A model generated the notes under the pieces. The model was given only the letters and a program-made list of their open reading frames with translations, had not been told where the DNA came from and did not search any database. A stretch of DNA of 64,000 bases from Pampus argenteus. Lineage: Eukaryota; Chordata; Actinopteri; Scombriformes; Stromateidae. Location of the stretch: contig CM072878.1 of the NCBI GenBank assembly GCA_036937835.1, forward strand, positions 10,478,501 to 10,542,500. The letters are read 5' to 3'. Every line of letters starts with the position of its first letter. Position 1 is the first letter of the stretch. Positions 33,177 to 47,600 of the stretch are shown piece after piece. Made by a program: the position numbers and the translations under genes.

Positions 33177-34570
33177 AATGTGTCTTTGTGTCTTCCCATT
33201 TCCCAATCTAGCGGGTCAGACAGCCACCTAGGTGTCATGCACATTTCATTTTGAGCAGAAGATTGTCTCTTGCATAATGTATAAAGAAATCTGAACTTAT
33301 TGAGGGTGGAGAGATATTGCTGTGGAAGATAAGCCATCTTTTCATCTCATTTTCATCTTTGGGGCACAGTTTGCTTTTTTTTCTCTGAATATTAAATGAC
33401 AAGTGCTCAATATCACAGATATTAGGGTGTGGTGTTTGAAGGGGGAGATGTGTATATTTGTGTATATATGTGTGTTTCCTGTGCATGTGTGTCTGCATAT
33501 GCATGTGTGTGCTAGAGTTGTTGTTTTTTTTTTTTTTTACATTTGTAATGTTTTTGCTTCATCACAGTGACCACAGTGCATTTTAGGCCTGCTCATCATC
33601 CCCTGCTCACAGCCAAGCTGCTGCCTCTGCGTCACTATGGAGACGCTGGTTGCTATATTTCAGCCAATCATTGCAGAGTAAGAGATGTTAAAAAGTTGTC
33701 ACGTTGGTGTCGTTTGGTGTTAATCTGCCTCTTTCCGTATGATTATCACTCGGTGTGTCTTTCTTTCTCTGCCTTTTCCTCTCCATTGATGGGTTTCCAT
33801 CCAACTTTCTTTTTTTCTTGTAATGTTATGATTTACAGAAACGGAAAGGGAAAATAGCAAAATTCAAAACAATATGATATTCACATGAACATCTATTCAC
33901 AGCCATTTGAAGCAGAAAAGTTTTCAAAAACTGCAGCTTACCACACTCTCGTGAATAAATTATGACTGACTCGACGCCGTTTCTGTTAGAATTTCACCTG
34001 GTGGTTGGATAAAACTTATTTTATCTTTCTCTCTCTGTCTCTGCCCTATTTTCAAATCCTTTAGTTGGTATCATGCTTTCTGTCCACTGAACATGGATCG
34101 CATTAGGTCGAGACAAGTGAGCAAACTGTCTTAAAAAAGACGAAGGCGTCCTGGCATGACTTTGTGGTTCAACCTTGCTTACCTTTACTTCTTAACCACA
34201 AGCATGGTAGCAGTGTTATAGTGATGTTTCCATGCCCCCAGATGTCATAAGTTAAAGTTTACCAAACAGAATTATGATCCAGGCTGTAAAAAAAAAAAGA
34301 AAAGTTTCTTCTATTGTTGATGTAATTGTGGTTGCTTTTAAATGACAGAGACAAATAAAGAAAAACAGCAGGAAGTAGCTGAAAAGAGAACAAAAAGGAG
34401 GAATGTGAATTGGGGGAAATAAGATGAAAAGGGAAGAGTTGGAAGAGTTCAAGCGTAAGGGTGCGACTGAGGGAAAGATGGGAACGGTGAGCTAATGATC
34501 CTTCAGATGGAGGCTAATGAGTTCATCTGAGGGACTTTAAGGTGCTGTCTAGACTGTGATGAAAGTTACA

Positions 34571-34616
<46 letters not shown>
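34571..34616. repeat. (CA)n microsatellite
   Basis: About 22 CA units, one of the longest perfect CA runs in the window. Confidence 0.95.
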
Positions 34617-34617
<1 letters not shown>

Positions 34618-35407
34618 CCCCTCTTGCCTTCCTCCTCCTCCTCCTTCTCACCTGTGGAGTGGGAACAGACACGCTATGAATTGATGAGTTCCTTCCTTCC
34701 AGTATTAGTGATGTTAACATCTTGCCTCTGGCTCTTCAGGCTACTTATTAACAGAATTCAAACACGCTTACACTTAATTAATACAAAATAATTAAACCTC
34801 AATTCATTGGTAGATTATGAATAAATATGAGTTGGGTTGTATGTTTTGTCCCCTCTTCCATCTTCCTTCTCTGTCTTTGCTCTGTGATTATAACTTCAAT
34901 ACAATCCTGTAGATATCCCACATGTATGAACTAATCAGAACTGGTTTCAGGTGATTCTATAGCTGGATTATCTGATTTATGACTCTTGTAATTATTTTAT
35001 AATTATTATCTCATTTTGGTTGTCTGGCCATATTTGCTGGTTGTGTGATTATTAATGTTTCTCTTGAAGAAGAGATATCAATTTCAATTACCACTACCTG
35101 ATTAAATTAAAAAAAAGCAGACCTATTGCTGTGTGTGTTTTAGCTGAATCTCAATTACCTCGCCTTTCATTCATTTTCGCTTTGCCATTAATTTACGACG
35201 AAATCCTGCAAGAGAGAGAATATTATATTCTTAAACTGTTTAATGATACACACCGTTGATTTTGGATATTACATTTGCATGTATAGAGTTGGTGGTACCG
35301 TGTTGACGACGTTGATGGTTGAGCGAGTTGCAGCAGTTTGTTGTCATTGATAGACAGGTTCGCTCAGCCGCATCAGTCCCCAAATCAGCAGATTAATAAA
35401 ACAGGTG

Positions 35408-35409
<2 letters not shown>

Positions 35410-35441
<32 letters not shown>
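35410..35441. repeat. (CA)n microsatellite
   Basis: About 15 CA units. Confidence 0.93.
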
Positions 35442-35442
<1 letters not shown>

Positions 35443-36423
35443 CTACCCAGACACAAGCAAATCACTGTCGGTGTCTGTGTCTTCATGTCCAAACCCATCC
35501 ACGGGCTGAATAATGGCACAGCATTTATGTCTCCATGCGTCTCCATTTGACTTTGACAAAGATAAAGATATTTCCTTAGCAGAACAGAAAGGTCTCATTT
35601 GTCTGTGTGTCAGTGTGTCAGTTTGACCTCGCTCAGAGCAGGACATACAGTAACACTTCAGCTCTGTAGATGTAGTTTATATGAGCAAGCAAATGTGTAT
35701 GTGAGTGCATGTTTTCATATGTCCCTGTGTCTCTGTATATATTACACATCGCATGACTTTTACTTCAGGGTCCAGTTCCCAAGTATGAGTGGGCCATACA
35801 TTAATATACTTACATTTAAAAAAGTCAATGTGTGAATCGATTCAAACATTATTCATATCAACCAACTGGCATGTGAAAGTATATTGCAGTAGTATATCTA
35901 GCTGAGGACTAAATTTATTATTCAGCTTGACATAAAACATAGAGGTCAATTTATTGCCACATTTTAAAATTAAAACTTACTTTTCATTGACAGCAACATT
36001 TTTTTTTTTAAAAGGCATGGCGGTTGTTGTCTCTTTTCAAGGTTGGAGGGTGAATCTTGTAAAAAAAAAATAATAGTAAAATAGAAAAAATAAAAAATAA
36101 AATGCTTTGAAGAGGGAGACAAGCAGATGGAATGATGTACACATAAAATAAGGAGCTACAGGATCTTAGCTGTGACGCACAAACGTGATGCAAACTAAGA
36201 CAAAGTAAAAATAAAACTGAAACAGGATTGATCATAGGTGGGTGGACAACCGAGCAGGGTGCAGCAACATGATGGAAACGTGAGACAGCATTGATCCCAT
36301 TCACATTGTGTTTATTGGATGTCATATATATATTACACTGTGCAGTATAGTATCTATGCACGTCATGGAGGAAATGTTCTCCAGAACGATCACTTCAGGA
36401 AAGACCTGAGGTCAACGTCTGTA

Positions 36424-36426
<3 letters not shown>

Positions 36427-36458
<32 letters not shown>
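36427..36458. repeat. (TG)n microsatellite
   Basis: About 16 TG units. Confidence 0.93.
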
Positions 36459-36460
<2 letters not shown>

Positions 36461-36643
36461 CCATTTTACCTTACACTAAAATTCAAACAGACCTTTATTC
36501 TCCTGCACACAAACCAACAACTCTAACATCTACTTTAGACATACAGAAGTCACCCAGCCATCACTAAAGCCACTGTGACCTTTTTCTCCAGCCGACGCGA
36601 TGGTGTGATTTCTCCCTCCTTCTTTCTCTCTCATTCTGTCTTT

Positions 36644-36647
36644 CGCT

Positions 36648-36683
<36 letters not shown>
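36644..36683. repeat. (CT)n microsatellite
   Basis: About 17 CT units after a T-rich lead-in; a polypurine/polypyrimidine mirror-type tract. Confidence 0.92.
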
Positions 36684-36685
<2 letters not shown>

Positions 36686-39600
36686 GGTCACTATGGTGAC
36701 AACAAAGCTCATACCAAAGAAAAAGCATATACTGTATAATGAGAAGAAATTAAAAATTAAGATTGAGAAAACTTTGCCGGTACTCGTGTGCTTTCCTCCC
36801 ACGTTGCCCATGAGTGAGTCACAAGCCTGCATGATGGAGACGAGAGCTTTTACCGAGCGTGTGAGAGAAATGATGCCGTTTAAACTGAACAAGTGGTGGT
36901 GTGAATGCGGTGTGCCTGTTTTCTTTTTATTACCTTTGGTGAAAAAAAAACAACAACCCAGAAAGCAAATCACACATTGACCCAAAGAGCAGCGGCTCCT
37001 TTGACCTTCAGAAGTGACCTGATTGAGATAAACGTTCTGTGAAATTTTCATATTGCACATTACATGAGAGTTCACATCATCAGAGGGTTCATAAACAAAC
37101 TAATGTCAAACTCCTGCATGATTGGCATCCTGCATCCTGGCATCATTTCTTCTCTTCCTGTCTCTGCTCTTCTTTTACATAATAGGAAAAAAACAAAACA
37201 AAACAAAACATAATGGCGGTGCTCAAATCTATTTTCCCACAAGGGCCGGACTAAATAACGCCTCCATGCCTATCGCGCTGAACAATTGTTTCCTGTGTGT
37301 ATGTGTGTGTGTGTGTGTCTGTGTGTTTTGGGCAATTATTGCCTGACCTTTTCTTCCACCTCTCCTCTCCCTATTGATTGCAAAAAAAAAGAAAAAAAAA
37401 AGACTTGGATTAATAATTCACAAAAAAAACCAGTGGGAGTTTTGACTACTCTTGTTGCCCATGGCAGCAAGACCAGAACATGTATTTGTGGCCACACCTC
37501 AGTGTAGATCCACGTTCTGTAATCACATGTCGTTGAGTAGGTTCCCACACTAATCATTTTGGTAAATAGGATTAATTCAAATACTTCAGCTACTGACGGT
37601 ATAATTATTATTATATTTGATTATCTTCACGGGGGTTAGGTCGCAATCAATCACTGAATTGCATAGATTGCGTCGTGTATTAATCATCAGACAGATTTTG
37701 ACAAATTGTGAAATTATCCTTTATCAACATCAGCGTGACAGCCATGAAAGTGTCTTATTTATATTAACTTCTCCGATGCTATAGATTCTTTCATTCAAAA
37801 TATTTACTTGAACTGGTAATTCCCAGTATGTGCAGTTTCAGTGAATTAAAGGATTAATCCACTTTAAACCAGACAGGAGGAGATAATTTATAAAATGGAA
37901 AATTTAGGTGGGCTTTGGGTGGAAAAACATCCACGGACCCTTAATTCCACATTGTTGTGAGACGACTGTCCAAGCTCACATAACATATTTAATATTAGAT
38001 TTATCTCCTTATCTTCCCTCTCTTCAGGACCTTCATTTGTTGAAATACAACACTCCCCCGGCCTTCCTTGGTAAAATCTGCACCTCTTTTCTTTTCAGCA
38101 TCAAAGCAGTAAACGTACGTGATTTAGTCAAGCATTCTCAACTCAGAGAACGTTTTATCGCTCCGTCAGCTCCTCTACTTCCAGGCCGGGGTGTAGTAGG
38201 CAGCATATAGTACGTACAGATGAAGCACTGGTTGCACCTTGCACTCTTGCGCTGAGTCGGATTGCCTTATTACAGTCTATCTCCTCTCAACAGTCACTAC
38301 TGATCCAAGTCATTAGACAGCAGAGCGCCTGCTTGAGAGACTACTGGAGCAGAAAGATAGAGGAAGGGAGGGAGGGGGGGGGGCAGATAAAAAGAAGGCG
38401 GAGATGAACCAATGGCTCACTGTCACTGTGGAAATTGAGAGGAAACAAAACAGAGGAGGAAAGGGTAAGAGAGAGAAAGAGGGAAAAATGAGGATTGAAG
38501 TAGACTTGGGAGAGGGAAATCTGCTGCCAGGCAAGAAAGAGAAGCAAAGATATCAAGATGAAGAAAATAGAAAAAAAAGGATACAAAAACATAGATGTAA
38601 GACAGAGAAAGAAAAAAGGGGTAGATCAGATGTCTCTATCTATCACTATGTGTGTGTGTGTTTGTTTCTAGACTGGATTCAGTGTGACTATTTTATTTAT
38701 TTTTTTTTTTACCGAAACATCTAGTACGAACAGGACAAAAATAAAATAAAAATATCAGCATATGCACAGACAAAAACAACATTCAAAGCAATTCGGTTGT
38801 TAAAAGTGCATTTAGACAAGCTTGTTTACTGCATTAGATTAAAGAAGTGTGTCTTTCAGTTTTGGTAAATCATTGCACTTTGAGCACTTTCTCTTAACGT
38901 GTTTTGTTTATTTTCTTCTCTTCCACCAGACTTTCTAGAAATCTATCCCTGTGATTTGCAACCACTTTGCCAGCTCATGTGTTCCACGGAGGGACAGAGG
39001 TGAATGGAAAGTGCTTGTACTTGTACTGCTGTGTGTAAAGAATAGTAACAGCTTTGACAGCACGCAGTCAGAAGTCGGGAAACAGACTGACGGCTTACAT
39101 TCGTGACTTTTAAAGGACCGAGATGACTCCAACAAAGTGACACAAAGAGGGGGGGCACAACCGTGGTCACATGACCAGAAGCATCTCCAATAAGCTTTTC
39201 ATTCACAGTCACATCATTATGCAATGTTGAATGCAATTCATCAAATACTTCTAATGTAGTTTGCTCTTAGTGATATAAAATACATCCATGTAATATTTTA
39301 AAGATATTCACACAGTGGGGATGTAAGGTATGTATTGATATTTTCAGTTAATTGTGTGAAATCATAAACAGTTCGGTCCTAACCTGCAGCTTCTGTGAAT
39401 ACGAGATTGGGTGAGTGTGGACGTGTTGCACACATATAGGCATGCTCGTGTTTTCTCCACAAACCAATTACACATGAAGGCTTTATTACATGATCTTTGC
39501 CATGAGAGAAACAATTACAAATCTAAGAGCATATAGTTTATTCCTAACGGATCGTTTTCTTCTATTTACAGAGCCACAGTTTGAGCCAACAATAAAACGT

Positions 39601-41335
39601 TGAAGGAATTCCAGGGATCAGTGTGTAAATATGTGTCTATGGGCTGTGTCTTTGTGTGTACGCTCTTCCCCATGCTGTTCTCATTGCTCTCAAGTAAAGG
39701 TCTCATGAATGATTTAGGGGAGCTCCGTGCATCTATTACATCCACTCCACTGAAAAGCCCTGACCTGCAGCGTGTAGGCTCTCTGGAGCATTTCCAATCG
39801 GTTTGTCTCTCAATTCAACTACATTTTCTAGTTGAGATGTCGGACCAAAAGGGGCTCTGTGAATGTGAGACGACAACACAAATGATACCTAAATGCCTGG
39901 TAAAGAAAAGACTTGAGGCTGAATAAATGTGCTTTCATTGCCTGACACTGACCAACATATCAGAACATAATATGGAGCAAAATTCATACAAATATCAAAC
40001 AACATCATTGACCTTTTTTATTGGCCAACATTGATTTAATTTATTTTGAAAAAAAGTCAATCATGGACATATACTTACAGCAATTTGAGCATTTACAAAT
40101 TTTGAAATAAAATACAAATCAGTTCTATTGTAAAATGAAAAAAAAAAGAAATACAGGTATTGTGTAAGTTTTCTAAAATACAAACCTGTACACTGACTGA
40201 CTAACTTTTGTGATTGCAGTAAGAAAAATGGAAAACGTTCCTCTCAGAAGGACCTCAGAGCTAAATGTAATCATTTCTGCTTGTGTTCCCCTGTGAAACG
40301 TTGTCATTTAGGCAACTTTAATTTCACTGCACCTGCACCGGCTGAATGACTCCAGGGTAAACGCAGAAAAATACCAAGTTAAGACGTAGACGACTGTTTC
40401 GATAACAGTAAATGATGCTTAAAAGAAAAAAAAGGAGCCAGATAAAAATGACTACTGTCAGGTGAAATCTGATTTTGGTGGGTTTTTTTTAATTGATTAC
40501 TAAAAAATGTATGATTTGAACATGAATATAATTAAAAAGCCTCTTAAAAGAAAGTCTGCCTGTGAGGGTTTTCATCTGACAATATAGTGTCTATAGAACA
40601 GAAAATTATTCAAGCTTCAATGTACAATTTTACAATCAAATGCAAAATATAATGTCATACTATCCTAAAAAAAATAATAATTGGAGCATATATGCCCCCC
40701 CCCCCCTCAATACACACACACCCAAACAAACAAACAAACAAACAAAAACAAATAAACAAACATGCTACAAACATCTATATTTCTTCTAATTGTGAAAGAA
40801 ATTCTCTATGGATGTTTACTATGTATTTTACGAGAAGACCCACATTTTTTTTCTAATTTCTTTTTTTTTTTTTTTTATCTCTTTTTGTTGTTAAATTTCC
40901 ACTAAAACACTAAAAGCAGATCACATTTGACCCCGAGGTTCAGCAAATATTAAGGATGATATCATGGATCGGGGCTTCTGGATTTAAGGTCTTGAACATT
41001 GACCTGAAATCAATGACTGATGTCAACAAGGGAGTATCAGGCGAGAGGTCTCTCTCTCTCTCTCTAGACGGTCAATAACACAGATTGATTGAGGAAAGTC
41101 TGTGGAGAAAAGAAAACACTGCAGAGACAGTAGCCCATTTCAATGATTCATTACTTCACTTTAAATGAAGTGTCATCTTACTTTTGATTACCCAATATAG
41201 TTGGATTATCTGCAGTCTATATTGTCACATTAGCCACTAATGACTAAATAGCATCATCTTTTAAAAAAACAGTTGTCCTTGAATGTCACTTGAATGTTTT
41301 ATGTGCTGTTATATGTATATAACCAGGTGCTTGTG

Positions 41336-41337
41336 GA

Positions 41338-41429
<92 letters not shown>

Positions 41430-41431
41430 AA
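41336..41431. repeat. (AAAG)n tetranucleotide repeat
   Basis: About 24 nearly perfect AAAG units, a long purine-only strand just beyond the 3' end of cacng1. It creates the Lys/Arg/Glu and Phe/Leu/Ser shadow frames around it. Confidence 0.97.
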
Positions 41432-41465
41432 AAAAGCTCAGAAACAGAAAACATAGCTGCTGATT

Positions 41466-41471
41466 TTTATT
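41466..41471 (-). terminator. Candidate polyadenylation signal of cacng1
   Basis: AATAAA on the minus strand about 160 nt after the cacng1 stop. A longer 3' UTR ending nearer 40 kb is also possible. Confidence 0.35.
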
Positions 41472-41627
41472 TTCTAGAGGGCGGTATCCCAGAATCTTTG
41501 AATGCTTTGGAAAATAGCTTGCAGTAATCATATAGTAAATACATGGGATTAGTCATTAAAGGGCTAAAATACGTAGAATTTCTTCTTTCTGTCACTTCAA
41601 CCAGGTCTTCAGATGCATCATCTGTGA

Positions 41628-44600
41628 TTAATCTAAGGTGTCAGGCTCAGCGTCCATGCAGGTCTCCCAGGGGTTACGCGGCATGTGGGGCATGGAGATG
41701 AGGAGCAGGGCGACTCCACTGAGGATGAGCAGAGTGAAGGAGGCGCAGGCGCAGGTGAAGGACCACGAGTAGTAGTATTCAATCCAGATGGTTTCATCAC
41801 TGTCAATCATGCGCTTGACAGACTGGCGCATTACTTCAACAGAGATGATGATGCAAAGGCCTGCGTGTCAAAAGAGTAAAAAAGGCTTGTAATGAGTTGG
41901 AAAGAAGCAGATGCTTCACTTGCATCACTTTGTCATAACTGTTCAATCAAATGCTGTTACAGTCCCCCCACGTTTTCACTGCGAGATTGTCGGTTTTGCT
42001 TTAAATTTGCACCTGTAACAGTGAATACGGCTCTTACATCGGATTTCACACCCATCGCAGTTAATTTAACACTTGGATATTTTGAAAATGTCACCGCAGA
42101 GCGACACCGATTCTATCAGCACATGTCTACTCCAACGAAAAAAGATAAACAAGAACAAAGATAATCATCGGAAGAAAAGGTGCATGATACACCTCATTTG
42201 AATTTGAGTTGCAACACAGAGACAAGAGCACTAGACAATAGGCAGATCTGGGATTCCTATTATTGGACATGTCTGACCTGCAAAGGCAAAGAACATCCCA
42301 GCAGGCCGGAGCAGGTAGTCCCGCCCCTTCCCGAAAGAGAAGATGACACACAGGGTGCCCAGGATCATGAAGAACAGACTGAAGATGGCAATAGCTGCTG
42401 CTGAGATATTGTACTCTGAATACAGGGGAGAGAGAGACAAAAGAAAAGAGGATAGAAGATGTGAAAGAGACAGCAAGAGGAGGAGTGAGTGAGAAAGGGA
42501 CGACATTAAGAGATGGAGGGAAGAAAAAAACACTAATGCGCCAACAATTAAAAATTGAGAGAGTGTGTAGCATTGTGTGTAGTATTGTTTTGCATAGTAA
42601 TTGTTTCAATATTGCACACATGGTGACACATGACACTGATAATCAACCTTTAAATTGCCCAAACTTTAGATAAACAACAGTCATTCATCCGAAACTGGCA
42701 ATGATTCCATTTGTATGACAGATACGATGCTGCAGGCTTATAACGAGATCGTTAGAACATCTGTTTCTCCTGTCGCCCGCCTCCCCTCCTGTCTGTTTGT
42801 TAGATAAAGATAATCTAGTCTTCCCCCCCTATCTATATATCGCTCCAACTGTGATAGAAATGATCCTTGGAGCGTCCTATTCCTTTTCAGCACCCCGACT
42901 GTGGAATAACACCAACTGTAAAATAACCTTGCAGTCTCTCCGGTGGCTTATTCGGAGTGTTGGTTTGTGTGAATATGCATGTGTGTGAAAGTGTCTGTGT
43001 ATATTTTTACTCAACCCTGTTCGCTTTTTGCCTTCGGTGTTATTATGCATCAACTGATTTGCCAGCTGTCCAAATTATTTTTTTTGCATTAATTCAATGT
43101 ACTTCTTTCTCACAGTAAAGTGGACCGATCACATTATTCTTAATGTGCTAAGTAAAGCCTTTAAAATCGCTCTTTGTATGAAAGGTAGTATACAAATCGA
43201 GTTGTCCTTGCTGTCCCTGTCTGCACACAATGCTGTACATTTATATCATGTATTATAATGCAATGGACCTTTAAAAATAGCAATCTGGCTAACAAAGAAA
43301 AGATGACAATCATAGGATGCTCTCTTATCTTATATGAGGGCTTGTGTGCACTGTAACTGCTTTTGAATTCAATGGTTGTCTGTGATGTTGAAATAAAAAA
43401 ACACTAATCCAGGTAACATGAACATCATAAAAGATATTCTCTATTGCAAATTAGTCATGTATGAATGAAATTCATATGTAGGAGACATAGCTGTTGTGTT
43501 TATATGTTGTAGGGGGTCTTAAATGTGACACAAAGTGCACTTCACGTGTTGTATTTAGGTTTGTGATCTATCCTAATTTACTGTTATCGTCTTTCAGTTT
43601 TTTCTTTTTTGAAAAACTAGATCTGTTGTAATATGTAGTTTGGGTGTCAGTGAGGAGGAAGGCACCCACCTTTCTGGGTCTTGACTTCAAAAACTTCCGC
43701 TTCTTCCCCAGATGTAAAATGTTTGAAGTAGGAACAGTTTTTCGCTGTAGAGTAAGACAGAGGGAGAGACAAAGGATTGAGACGAAAACGCAGAGAAAGA
43801 GAGCAGGTGCTTCAGGTTGTATCGACAGGTCATTAGAGCCCATTACAAAGCAGTCAATACATATACAGTATATTAATGAGACAGATAGCTATGAGAAAAA
43901 ATATTAGAAGAAATTCATATAAAGTACTAAAGGACAAAATGTTTTTACATGTGTTTGGTGCTTTCAACTACTTAACTTTCACCAGGAAACATTCAATCTA
44001 TAAACCTTATATGTCTAGAAAACTAACAAAGACAAATTCTTTATCTTCTCATTTCTAAACTTATATTTTGTCATAAAGAAGAAAATTTCTACAATCTTCA
44101 ATTATTTAGATTAAATGCTGCCTTCCTGTATCATGTCATACGCCAGTATCATCTTCAGGATAACGTGAATACCGTCTCTATAGGACAGCGTGGCATGTAG
44201 TAGATTTAGTGCTCACCTGGACACTTCACCTGGGGTGGATAAAAGTAAACACAACGATTTAAACCTGTGCTTCTTTGGTCGAAAGGCTTCTAGGTATTAA
44301 ATTGGGTAGGAATCAGCATTCAGCACTGTTGCTGTTTCTCTTTGGCCATTTGATCAACACCGCCTCCAAACCACAGCAGTGTGCTGTGACTTTCTGTCAC
44401 CCTAAGAAAGAAAATCCCTCACTTTCCTTCATGTTGCCTGTGTTTACTTCCCAGAAATCAGTGCACACTCATTTCTACACAGAAATGATACATTTCTGCA
44501 CTTTGCTTGGCCAAACTCCTTTGTCCACAATCCTCGATATAGCCTAATACAGAAAAAAAAAAAACGATTTTCACAAGGTGCAGTCATTTCCCACACATCC

Positions 44601-47600
44601 ATCTATCTATTTGCTGTCTCTAAGGACGGCTGAGAGGGAGGGGTGGAGAGGACATAAAGGCCAAGCGAGTGTCCCCTCTTTCCTCCACTCGCCATCCTTC
44701 CTCGCTAAGATTAAACCCATAAAGCAGACAGGTGCTCTCTCTGCTCACAGCGATAGACAATATTTGTGTGTGCTGTATGTGCGTGCGTGTGTCTGCACAT
44801 ATGTGTGTGCGCTAGGCAACAGAGGAGCTGTTTGTTACACAGGATGAGAAAGAATCACTAAAGAGGTAACCTAGCAACAGGCTGCTGCAGGTCTTGGCTA
44901 GTCCTATCTATTTATGCATGTAAAGGCATATCAAGAGAGTGTGTGCATGCATAGGTGTGTGTGTGTGTGTGTGTGAGAGAGTGTGTGTGTGTGTGAGAGT
45001 GAGGTGATGAGCAGGCTAGTGGTAGGGAAAATTGGAGGCGGGGTCACAGTGCAAATATATTATTTTCATTAGTCTTTTCTCGCTAGACGTCTTTTACCTC
45101 TGGGGATCATCTTATCTGAGCTAATGTGTGTTTGGGTGTAGTCTCTTTAAAGACTTTATTATCTGCCCACCACATAAAGGTATGACCTCTCATGTAAACA
45201 AATAAAACTTAAAAGATACTGAGCCTTTAGTTATCCAGTCCAGTCATCCTGTTGAATCAAGTATGATAATGCAGAGAATAGTGAAAGAAAATGAAAGTTG
45301 AATGAAAGGATATTGACTGATTTCCTTCAATTTAGTTATCGACAGTTCACCCTCGTTAGTTACTGTCGCTATGTCTTTCTAGCATTTACTTCAGTCACTT
45401 TGCAATTACAACAGTGGCAGATTTAGTACTCGAAATGTGCTTGTGTGCTGCAGGTAGTTAGCCCTATACATATATTTTAATTAAAAATAAATAGATTAAA
45501 ATAATAATATTAATATATTACTTGTTCTAATAAACATTGACTTGAAGGTTTTCATATAGAAAGAAGTATTTTTCTAATGTAACCTGTATGGTTAGCTAAT
45601 GGCATTCTCATTGCCTTTATACTGTAGATAATAACACTAGTAGTTCCTTAATTCCTTAGTTTCTTGAATAAAATGTCACATGTTAACAGGAGAAGAAACG
45701 TCTTATTAATATCAGTACTTTATCTTGGCACTAAGAATAAGGAAGAGCAGTTGCACAGGTGTGATTCATCCACATGATTTATCCACTTTGCTTCTTTTTA
45801 TTTTTAGTTTCCACTGCCGCAGTAGATACCAGACGTTAAAAGTTTTGAAGAAGCAAACCTTTTACTTGCCCAGTTTTGTCTCTATGACACAGTGTTTTAT
45901 TCTGTTTCTCTCCTGAAAAAACATGCATCTTTGTTTTGTTATTGCAACCACAACATGAACGCGCCACAATGAAAGTAAAACTATACGCTTCAAATTCAGC
46001 GTGGAGGAGAACATTTGGGTGCGTGTCATTGACCTTGAAGTCTGGCTAATAGGGAGATTTAGTTCCAGGGGGAAGAGTGATTAGAACGAGATATCGCCTG
46101 TCATTTTAGTTTTGCCTCTTTCCATTAAACTCTGCTGACACCTCCTCTCTCTCACCTGTCGTTGCACTTTTGCATAAATCTTTCTTTCTTTCTTTTTTCA
46201 CTGTTCCTTCTTTCAATCATCTTCCATCTATCCTTGACATTTCTGAGGATACAGGGATAACATCAAACTGCCTTTAACATAATTATTTTGGTACTTTTTT
46301 TTAAACCATAATGTCATCTGGAAATAGCTTCTATTTCTTACTGGGAGTGTCGCAGAAGATGAGTGCTTTTTCTAGCCACACAGAATGACCGACTAATTCT
46401 GGGTCAATGTGAATAGGGTGGCTGGTATTTGAATGGCTATTCCACTAGGAGCTCTGATAACTAGGACACAACAGTAAATGAGAGTCCGAGAGTCATGTAT
46501 ATGCATGTATGTGTCTGATCATAATAATCACCACAAACTGCATCTGAATATGCAAAATCAACACCACACCTCCACATTTTTGTGCATTTTGTGCCAGAAG
46601 CAGGAATCAGACAAACCAGAGAGGAAAATAACTGGGTGTCTAGAGAGTGAAAACGGTGGCTACATCAGTGCTTTTGAGGGCATGGATTGGGGGCACCAGC
46701 CAGGTATTGAGCCACTGAAAGAAGTCGAGGAAGGTGTTTTATTCGCGGTGTAATCTCTTTCGACTGTAGAGCTAAAAAACAATTTAAAAAAAACGTGATG
46801 CTTGGAACCTCAAAACACAGCTGGTAATAAACTCTCCTTTTCCTTTGCTTCTCTGTGCATGTATGTGTAGTAACACATGCATGCACACACCAAAGCACCA
46901 TTTATACTCTTTATTTCCCTGACGAGCAGCATGATATGATCCATAAGCGTTTTTTACAGCACTCAAGCTATCATGCGTCATTTGTGGGAAGCTAATTTCA
47001 AAAAGTCACCGGGGTGCTACTGCTTTGCTGCCATCGTTATGCAACCTCTTCACAAAAGCAGCATAATTGTGCCCGTATGAAAAAAAAGTGTTTGTGTATC
47101 CTCACGACAACTAACTCTCCCTCTGTTTGTGAAAATGCAAATGTATGTCATTAAGTTCAATCACTGCTGCTTGCTTGGGTATACACTATTCATCAAGGAT
47201 GTAATTTGTTATTGTGCACCCTGGATCAACGCGGTGCTGGGGGTGCGGGGTGCGTGATGCTCTGCTGATGACGTGCTCAACACTCGACCTACGACACAAC
47301 AGAAGCAGATATTGAGTGTAGCGGTACAATTTTGCACCAACGACTTGTTGCAAATATTTGTTGGTAGGTTGAGTATTGGAATTTAAAATCTATCAAAATG
47401 ACTTGATGATAGTGTAGACGCTGTAGTCCACGGTTGGCAAGTTGTGTTGTCATACGTGTGAAACTGCACATAAAGTCTAGCCAAGCCTTCCAGCCTAGCC
47501 GTCGTCCTTGAAGCACTCTATCAAGGAAAAAAGCAAAGTCAGACTGAAATATGATCCTTTTCGTTGCCAAACTCACTAGCAGATTGACAAGTGGGGCGCC

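Larger units (their letters stand above)
33177..41465. other. Intergenic DNA between cacng1 and the cytokine-like exon
   Basis: Eight kilobases with microsatellites but no exon I can support on either strand. Part of 40000-41465 may be cacng1 3' UTR: it is AT-rich and has several AATAAA words on the minus strand. No HELZ or PSMD12 coding sequence was recognised here. Confidence 0.6.

Noticed and set aside
36530..37075. A 181-codon minus-strand frame.
   Set aside because: Much of it is translated CT repeat (RERERE) and T-rich DNA; no domain, no splice context.
41286..41531. Frames coding FLSFFLSFF and KERKKERK repeats on both strands.
   Set aside because: Direct translation of the AAAG tetranucleotide array.
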